A stretch of 64,000 nt of DNA from Propionivibrio sp. (lineage in GTDB: Bacteria > Pseudomonadota > Gammaproteobacteria > Burkholderiales > Rhodocyclaceae): assembly GCA_016705685.1 (NCBI GenBank), contig JADJLB010000001.1, positions 868,001-932,000 of the forward strand, read 5' to 3'. Below the pieces are notes generated by a model. That model made no database searches. It saw only the letters and a list, made by a program, of their open reading frames with translations, and was not told the origin of the DNA. The stretch's first letter is position 1. Every line of letters starts with the position of its first letter. Below are positions 53,725 through 64,000 of this stretch, one piece after another. The translations under genes and the position numbers were made by a program.

Positions 53725-54600
53725 ATGCGCCGTTTCCGCTCCGAATTCATTCCACTGCGCGAGAGACGCCATCACGTGCGTATCTGGGGCGATGACGCGG
53801 CGCCGACGGTTTTTTTTCTGCACGGATGGGGCGATGTCAGCGCCTCGTTCCAATTCGTTGTCGATGCGTTGCAAAAGAACTGGCGCGTCGTCGCGCTGGA
53901 CTGGCGCGGATTTGGCCTGTCGCAATGGAACGAAGGCGCTTACTTTTTCAACGACTACATCGCCGACCTTGATGCGCTGCTCGAGCATTATTCACCCCGA
54001 CAGCCAGCGCAGATCGTCGGGCACAGCCTGGGCGGGATCGTGGCCAGCCTGTACGCCGGCATCCGTCCGGAACGGGTATCCCGCTTCGCCAATCTGGAGG
54101 GTTTCGGCCTCTGGGTCTCGCCTCCCGGAGAAACCCCCGGCCGTTTCGGAACATGGCTGCAACAGATCCGGGACAACAATGCGGCGTTCCGCGCTTATGC
54201 CCATTCCGGAGAATATGCCGATAGATTATGCGCGGACAATCCGCGCCTGACGTCCGAGCGTGCGGCATTTCTTGCCGAGCATTCCTTGCGCCGTGTCGAC
54301 AAGGATGCCACTCTTGTGTTTGCCGCCGACCCGCGCCACCGCTGGATCAGCCCCGTGCTCTACCCGCTTGAGGAAGCCAAGGCCTGCTGGCGTCGCGTCA
54401 GCGCACACACGCTCTGGGTTGCCGGCGGCGACTCGAAAATCATGAGGCAGTTTGCCGAGCACCCGGAGGATTACCGCGAACGCATGGCCTGCTTTGCCCA
54501 GGTCGAAGAACACCGGGTCGAAAACTGCGGACACAATCTGCACCACGACCAGCCCAATGTCATTGCCGGCCTGGTGGACGGTTTTTTCAACCAAATTTGA
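53725..54600 (+). CDS. Alpha/beta hydrolase
   Basis: A 291-residue soluble hydrolase. FFLHGWGDVSASF supplies the oxyanion loop, VGHSLGGIVASL the nucleophile serine (near residue 98), and GHNLHHDQPNVI the catalytic histidine; the acid is probably the aspartate in WVAGGDSKIM. The substrate is unknown. The tight spacing with the MFS gene suggests that the transporter substrate or product may be an ester. Confidence 0.88.
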   Translation: MRRFRSEFIPLRERRHHVRIWGDDAAPTVFFLHGWGDVSASFQFVVDALQKNWRVVALDWRGFGLSQWNEGAYFFNDYIADLDALLEHYSPRQPAQIVGHSLGGIVASLYAGIRPERVSRFANLEGFGLWVSPPGETPGRFGTWLQQIRDNNAAFRAYAHSGEYADRLCADNPRLTSERAAFLAEHSLRRVDKDATLVFAADPRHRWISPVLYPLEEAKACWRRVSAHTLWVAGGDSKIMRQFAEHPEDYRERMACFAQVEEHRVENCGHNLHHDQPNVIAGLVDGFFNQI

Positions 54601-54658
54601 CGGCAATGCGTTGTGTACCTGGTGCAACAGAGGCACTGTTCTGGTGCGGCCTAAAGAT

Positions 54659-54686
54659 TTGTAGGGCTGATGATTCGAGATATACT
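54659..54686 (+). promoter_or_regulatory. Candidate promoter of gltBD
   Basis: TTGTAG (54659-54664) and TATACT (54681-54686) are spaced by 16 bases, 86 bases before the gltB ATG. Confidence 0.4.
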
Positions 54687-54771
54687 TGCGGGTCGTCCAT
54701 AAAATTCATGAGCAGCTTTCGCCTGGTGATTTTTGAAGTTTTATCAATCGTATTTCGAGGATTCGAACGTG

Positions 54772-59460
<4,689 letters not shown>

Positions 59461-60927
59461 ATGGGTAAGCCGACTGGTTTCATGGAGTATCAACGTCTGT
59501 CGGAGGCTTATGAAGCCGTCGACGTACGGCTGAAGCATTACCGCGAGTTCATCGTCACGCTGAGCGATGCGCAGGCCGGCGTGGAAGGCGCGCGTTGCAT
59601 GGATTGCGGCATTCCTTTCTGCAACAACGGTTGTCCGGTCAACAATATCATTCCCGACTGGAACGATCTGGTGTATCGCGGCAACTGGAAGCAGGCGCTG
59701 GAAGTGCTGCACTCGACCAATAATTTCCCGGATTTTACCGGACGCATTTGTCCTGCGCCCTGCGAAGCCGCCTGCACGCTCAATATTAACAATGACCCGG
59801 TAGGCATCAAGTCGATCGAACATGCCATTGTCGATAAGGGCTGGCAGATGGGTTGGATCGTTCCGCTGCCGGCGAAAGCCAAAACGGGCAAACGGGTCGC
59901 CATCGTCGGTTCCGGTCCCGCCGGTCTGGCGGCGGCCCAACAACTGGCGCGGGTGGGTCACGACGTCACGGTGTTCGAGAAGAACGATCGCCTCGGCGGA
60001 CTGCTGGCCTACGGCATCCCCGATTTCAAACTCGAAAAATTGCTTGTCGATCGTCGCGTCCAGCAGATGGAAGCCGAAGGCGTCCGCTTCCGTACCCGGG
60101 TGAATGTCGGGTGCAAGGCGTTGCCGCCAGGGATTGTGAACGATTCCAGCGAATTCGTTTCGGCTGAACAGCTCACTCAGGATTTCGACGCGGTGATCCT
60201 TGCGGCCGGAGCGGAAGTGCCGCGCGAGTTGCCCATTCCGGGGCGCGAACTGCAAGGCGTCTACGCGGCACTTGAGTTTCTGGTGCCGCAGAACAAGGAG
60301 GTCGGCGGTGGCCCGGTCAATCCGATCAGCGCCAGGGGCAAGCATGTTGTCGTCATCGGCGGTGGGGATACCGGGTCCGACTGCGTGGGAACGAGTTATC
60401 GCCACGGCGCGGCATCGGTGACCCAGTTCGAGTTGATGCCACAGCCGCCAGAGCAGGAAAACAAGCCACTGACCTGGCCCAACTGGCCGATCAAGCTGCG
60501 CACTTCCTCGTCGCATCAGGAAGGGGATACGCAGCGTCGCTTTGCCATTTCCACTAAAGAATTTCTTGGGGAGCAAGGCGTCCTAAAGTCGCTGAAAACC
60601 GTCGAACTGGATTGGCATGACGGAAGGATGAGCGAGATAGCCGGCAGCGAAAAAATCGTTCAGGCCGATCTCGTTTTTCTGGCCATGGGTTTTCTCGGGC
60701 CAGTCGGTGGATTGCTCGATGCCTTCGGTGTCGACAAGGACGCCCGCGGGAATGCCAAGGCGACAACCGATGGCGAGGGTTGTTACGCGACCAACGCCGC
60801 CAGGGTATTTGCCGCCGGCGATACCCGCCGCGGGCAGTCGCTGGTGGTTTGGGCGATCCGCGAGGGCCGCCAGTGCGCTCGCGAAGTTGACGCCTTCCTG
60901 ATGGGGACGAGCACGCTACCGCGCTGA
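59461..60927 (+). CDS. gltD: Glutamate synthase (NADPH) small subunit
   Basis: Passes electrons from NADPH through FAD to GltB. It has 488 residues. Cysteines for two 4Fe-4S clusters lie at the N-terminus ([14 protein letters not shown] and [11 protein letters not shown]). FAD binding is [20 protein letters not shown] near residue 148, and NADPH binding is [16 protein letters not shown]. The C-terminal FAD contact [16 protein letters not shown] is intact. It starts directly after the gltB stop, so the two are translated together. Confidence 0.96.
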   Translation: MGKPTGFMEYQRLSEAYEAVDVRLKHYREFIVTLSDAQAGVEGARCMDCGIPFCNNGCPVNNIIPDWNDLVYRGNWKQALEVLHSTNNFPDFTGRICPAPCEAACTLNINNDPVGIKSIEHAIVDKGWQMGWIVPLPAKAKTGKRVAIVGSGPAGLAAAQQLARVGHDVTVFEKNDRLGGLLAYGIPDFKLEKLLVDRRVQQMEAEGVRFRTRVNVGCKALPPGIVNDSSEFVSAEQLTQDFDAVILAAGAEVPRELPIPGRELQGVYAALEFLVPQNKEVGGGPVNPISARGKHVVVIGGGDTGSDCVGTSYRHGAASVTQFELMPQPPEQENKPLTWPNWPIKLRTSSSHQEGDTQRRFAISTKEFLGEQGVLKSLKTVELDWHDGRMSEIAGSEKIVQADLVFLAMGFLGPVGGLLDAFGVDKDARGNAKATTDGEGCYATNAARVFAAGDTRRGQSLVVWAIREGRQCAREVDAFLMGTSTLPR

Positions 60928-60969
60928 TTGGCCAACCGGAGTTGGGTGAGCGCTTGACCTTGCCTCAGG

Positions 60970-61002
60970 AACCCTTGCCCGACGCCGGCGCAAGGGTTTT
61001 TC
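60970..61002 (+). terminator. Rho-independent terminator after gltD
   Basis: A perfect stem AACCCTTGC / GCAAGGGTT (60970-60978 and 60990-60998) runs into a five-T stretch. Confidence 0.9.
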
Positions 61003-61059
61003 TCCAGCTGCGGGCAAGGCTATGGCATAGTAGCGACTGCTTAACCGCAGGAGCGACCA

Positions 61060-61812
61060 ATGAATCCGGAATTGCAAAAATCCTTGCAGGTAACCGCGCT
61101 CGCTAACACCCTGGACAGCTACATGCTGATGGTTCTGCTGATCATGGTCGTGGCCGGCGTTCTGGGCGGCGTTGCCAATTTCTTCCTCAGCGATCGCCAA
61201 AATGACCGTCAGCGCGATTACAGCCGTCGCGATTGGGGAAAGTATCTGATCCTCGGCGTCATTGCCGCACTGACTGTTCCCCTTTTCCTGAACATGCTTT
61301 CGAGCAACCTGCTTGAAGCGGCACGCACCCGACCGGTCGATTTCTTTGTCTTCGCCGGGTTTTGCCTGATCTATGTCGTTGCTTCGCGCCGATTTTTCGA
61401 AAATGTGGCGAACAAGCTGATGAACCAGATGGACCAGATGAAACGCGATATGGTGCAGATCAAACAGCAGCGACAGGATGTGGCGGCACCCGCGCTGCGT
61501 GAAGAGCCCGCGTCCCCTGGGGAGAACCATGCCGCGACCGCGCGACCCGAAGTGGTCAGAGAGTCGCTCTCCTACAACGATATCGAGATCCTGCGCGCGC
61601 TGTCCGAAGAATGCTACGTTTATGGCAATCTCGTAGGACTGACCGACAAGACCGGACTGGCGCGCGATTTGGTCAGCACCCGCCTGGCGGTCCTCAAGAA
61701 CCTAGGTATCATCGAGACGCGCATCAATGAAAAGAATGTCCTGCACTGGTATGTTTCTCTCAAGGGCAAACAGATGCTGGGCGAAATACTCTCCGGACAG
61801 GAAGATCACTAG
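61060..61812 (+). CDS. Membrane-anchored winged-helix protein of unknown role
   Basis: A 250-residue protein. Three membrane helices at about 21-43, 63-84 and 95-112 are followed by a coiled segment (FFENVANKLMNQMDQMKRDMVQIKQQRQ), a linker, and a C-terminal winged-helix fold (about 172-245; YNDIEILRALSEECYVYGNLVGLTDKTGLARDLVSTRLAVLKNLGIIETRINEKNVLHWYVSLKGKQML). The layout of three helices before a helix-turn-helix resembles YEATS-like-associating three-TM (YLATT) proteins, but that match is from memory. It is a single gene between gltD and glmU. Confidence 0.7.
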   Translation: MNPELQKSLQVTALANTLDSYMLMVLLIMVVAGVLGGVANFFLSDRQNDRQRDYSRRDWGKYLILGVIAALTVPLFLNMLSSNLLEAARTRPVDFFVFAGFCLIYVVASRRFFENVANKLMNQMDQMKRDMVQIKQQRQDVAAPALREEPASPGENHAATARPEVVRESLSYNDIEILRALSEECYVYGNLVGLTDKTGLARDLVSTRLAVLKNLGIIETRINEKNVLHWYVSLKGKQMLGEILSGQEDH

Positions 61813-61970
61813 CCGATTTCCGACCTGAGAAGTCGAGACGGGTCAAGTGAATAATCGCTATGTTCGCCCTGAAAGATTGGTGAAAATAGGCCGACTTTCG
61901 ATTCTTGTACCCGGCTCGGCCTGCTTCGGTAGGCGGGCGGATCGTCGGTTAGTTTTGTTGAGAACCCATA

Positions 61971-63329
61971 ATGAATATTGTCATTCTCGCCGCAGGACAA
62001 GGAAAGCGCATGCATTCCAACCTGCCCAAAGTACTGCACCCAGTGGCTGGCAAGGCGCTGGTTTCGCGGGTCATCGATAGCGCACGTTGCCTGTCGCCGC
62101 AAACGCTGTGCCTGGTCTATGGACATGGCGGCGATGTCTTGCGGACAACGCTAGACGAACCTGACCTGGCCTGGGCATTACAGGAGCCCCAGCTCGGCAC
62201 CGGGCACGCCGTGCAACAAGCCTTGCCGCATCTGAAAAACGAGGGAACGACGCTCATCCTCTATGGCGACGTGCCGCTGATTCGAGCAGAGACGCTGAAG
62301 CGGCTGGTCGATGCGGCGCGGGACACACTGGCCATTCTGACGGTCGAGTTGAGCGACCCCAGCGGCTATGGCCGTATCGTTCGCGACGATGCCGGTCGGG
62401 TGATGCGCATCGTGGAACAGAAAGACTCAAGCGCCGCCGAACGCGAAATACGCGAGATCAATACCGGTATCATGGCCATGCCGACGGCGCTGCTCGGGGA
62501 ATGGCTGGGTCGCTTGTCCAACAACAATGCGCAGCAGGAGTATTACCTGACCGACATTGTCGGCATGGCTGTCGAAGCCGGGTTGACCATCCGTACGACC
62601 TGTCCGGAAAACGAATGGGAAGTGCTCGGGGTGAATAGCAAGGTGCAGCTTGCCGAACTGGAGCGCATCGCACAACGTTGCACCGCCGAGCAGTTGATGG
62701 AGCAGGGCGTGCGCCTGGCCGACCCGGCGCGCATCGACGTTCGCGGCGAGCTCGTTTGCGGGCGTGATGTGTTCATCGACGTCAATTGTGTTTTCGAGGG
62801 GAAAGTCGTGCTCGACGATGCCGTCGAAATCGGTCCCAACTGCGTACTCTCCAATGCCCGTATCGGCGCCGGCACACGAATTGCCGCCTTTACGCACATT
62901 GACGATGCCAGCGTCGGGCCGGCCAATAAAATCGGCCCCTTTGCGCGTTTGCGCCCGGGGACCGAACTGGCCGAGGATGTGCACATCGGCAATTTTGTTG
63001 AAATCAAGAAGAGCGGGATTGCGGCGCATTCCAAAGTCAATCATCTGGCTTATATCGGCGACGCCACTATTGGTCGCCGGGTCAATGTGGGCGCCGGAAC
63101 GATCACCTGCAACTACGATGGAGTAAACAAATTCCAGACCATCATAGAGGACGATGCGTTCATCGGTTCGGACACGCAGTTGGTTGCGCCGGTGACCGTT
63201 GGGCGTGGCGCAACCCTGGGCGCCGGCACCACGCTGAGTGAAAATGCCCCCCCCGACACGCTGACGCTGACCCGCGCCCGGCAAATATCCATCAACGGTT
63301 GGAAACGGCCGGTCAAAATCAAAAAGTGA
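61971..63329 (+). CDS. glmU: Bifunctional UDP-N-acetylglucosamine pyrophosphorylase / glucosamine-1-phosphate acetyltransferase
   Basis: Makes UDP-GlcNAc for peptidoglycan and lipopolysaccharide in two steps. The protein has 452 residues. The uridyltransferase motif is [23 protein letters not shown] (about 6-28), with [15 protein letters not shown] and [12 protein letters not shown]. The acetyltransferase is a left-handed beta-helix from about 250 ([27 protein letters not shown]...), with [30 protein letters not shown]. It is followed eight bases later by glmS, which supplies its glucosamine precursor. Confidence 0.97.
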   Translation: MNIVILAAGQGKRMHSNLPKVLHPVAGKALVSRVIDSARCLSPQTLCLVYGHGGDVLRTTLDEPDLAWALQEPQLGTGHAVQQALPHLKNEGTTLILYGDVPLIRAETLKRLVDAARDTLAILTVELSDPSGYGRIVRDDAGRVMRIVEQKDSSAAEREIREINTGIMAMPTALLGEWLGRLSNNNAQQEYYLTDIVGMAVEAGLTIRTTCPENEWEVLGVNSKVQLAELERIAQRCTAEQLMEQGVRLADPARIDVRGELVCGRDVFIDVNCVFEGKVVLDDAVEIGPNCVLSNARIGAGTRIAAFTHIDDASVGPANKIGPFARLRPGTELAEDVHIGNFVEIKKSGIAAHSKVNHLAYIGDATIGRRVNVGAGTITCNYDGVNKFQTIIEDDAFIGSDTQLVAPVTVGRGATLGAGTTLSENAPPDTLTLTRARQISINGWKRPVKIKK

Positions 63330-63337
63330 GCTAGTTC

Positions 63338-64000
63338 ATGTGTGGCATCGTTGCGGCGGTCGCAGATCGCAATGTAGTTTCCGTTTTACTCGAAGGCTTG
63401 CGCAGGCTCGAATATCGGGGCTATGACTCGGCTGGTTTGGCGCTGATCAATGGCTCAGGTTTGCATCGCTTGCGTGCCGTCGGCCGGGTGGCCGAACTCA
63501 CCGCACAGGCCGACGAAAACCACGCTTCCGGTAACACGGGAATTGCCCATACCCGCTGGGCAACGCACGGTGCGCCGTCCGAACGCAATGCCCATCCGCA
63601 TATCTCGGAAGGCCTGGCCGTTGTGCATAACGGCATCATCGAAAACCACGAATTCCTGCGTGCCCGGCTGAAGTCCGAAGGCTATCAATTCACGTCGGAT
63701 ACCGACACCGAGGTCGTCGGCCACCTGATTGCTTCCGAACTGAAAAAATGCCCGGACTTCTTTGACGCGACGCGCGCAGCGATCGCCCAACTGCAAGGAG
63801 CGTATGCTCTCGCCGTCCTGTGCGAAGCCGACCCCGAGCGCATCGTCGTTGCCCGTGAAGGCTCGCCCCTGTTGCTTGGCCTGGCCGACGACGGCAACTA
63901 TGCCGCATCCGACGCGTCGGCCCTGCTGCAAGTCACGCGGCGCATCGTTCACCTGGAAAACGGCGATTGCGCCGAATTGAAGCGCGGCAGTTATCGCATC
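63338..64000 (+). CDS. glmS: Glutamine-fructose-6-phosphate aminotransferase, N-terminal part (cut by window edge)
   Basis: Makes glucosamine-6-phosphate from fructose-6-phosphate and glutamine. 221 of about 610 residues are in the window. It starts MCGIVAAVADR, with the Cys2 nucleophile of the class II glutaminase domain. RRLEYRGYDSAGLAL, HTRWATHGAPSERNAHPH and VVHNGIIENHEFLR complete the glutaminase site. The isomerase half is outside. It is coupled to glmU; no clear ribosome site is visible before the ATG. Confidence 0.97.
   Translation, partial: MCGIVAAVADRNVVSVLLEGLRRLEYRGYDSAGLALINGSGLHRLRAVGRVAELTAQADENHASGNTGIAHTRWATHGAPSERNAHPHISEGLAVVHNGIIENHEFLRARLKSEGYQFTSDTDTEVVGHLIASELKKCPDFFDATRAAIAQLQGAYALAVLCEADPERIVVAREGSPLLLGLADDGNYAASDASALLQVTRRIVHLENGDCAELKRGSYRI

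Noticed and set aside
54601-54771. tRNA or small RNA gene before gltB
   Set aside because: No cloverleaf or terminator is visible; only a promoter-like pair.

Overview
This window looks like chromosomal DNA of a betaproteobacterium, most likely of the Rhodocyclales or a close relative. That view rests on gene content and protein style: ubiT-ubiV-ubiU for oxygen-independent ubiquinone synthesis, a DUF1631 protein, CbpA/CbpM, an rsmI-yraN-diaA-dolP neighbourhood, an RNase P RNA close to rsmI, and GC-rich codon use throughout. It is an inference; no database search was possible. Nearly all genes are housekeeping or central-metabolism genes, densely packed on both strands. There are no rRNA or CRISPR loci, no prophage, no intact insertion sequence and no recognisable tRNA.

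Layout. 1-8.2 kb: 5' part of dnaE (cut by the window edge), a glycine-zipper exported protein, a decayed ParA-like gene, a TAXI-family binding protein, a quinone oxidoreductase and the helicase uvrD. 8.2-16.9 kb: a FecR/SPOR envelope protein, class II aldolase, a ubiquinone-type hydroxylase, dsbC, acetate kinase, cardiolipin synthase and a hemolysin III-like protein. 17-22 kb (minus strand): a MarR-type regulator, ubiU-ubiV-ubiT, a phenylacetate-CoA ligase and a tandem-ACT protein. 22.1-27.5 kb (plus strand): a tightly overlapping operon of a TRAP transporter (P, Q and M subunits) and the three 5-oxoprolinase subunits pxpB-pxpC-pxpA, which suggests uptake and hydrolysis of 5-oxoproline or a similar acid. 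27.7-32.7 kb: RNase P RNA, a lipoprotein, pyrC and rsmI on the minus strand, facing away from yraN, a secreted HIRAN protein, diaA and dolP.

32.7-49.1 kb: Na+/H+ antiporter, rfaE2, alaS, a small periplasmic protein, ugpQ-ugpB, several proteins of unknown role (one a 33-residue ORF coupled to a DUF1631 gene), a DEAD-box helicase, a PP2C phosphatase, and a PduO-type cobalamin adenosyltransferase flanked by two inverted copies of a MITE-like element, followed by cbpM-cbpA. 49.4-54.6 kb: glyA-nrdR-ribD, an MFS transporter and a hydrolase. 54.7-64 kb: gltB-gltD (glutamate synthase), a membrane-anchored winged-helix protein, glmU and the start of glmS.

The least expected items are the MITE pair with perfect 5-bp target duplications around the adenosyltransferase, the translationally coupled ParA pseudogene, the TRAP/5-oxoprolinase operon with a divergent regulator, the tiny ORF before the DUF1631 gene, the 12-bp tandem repeat that forms the N-terminus of dihydroorotase, and a signal-peptide-bearing HIRAN protein. 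I saw no clear-cut novel multi-gene defence or mobile system.
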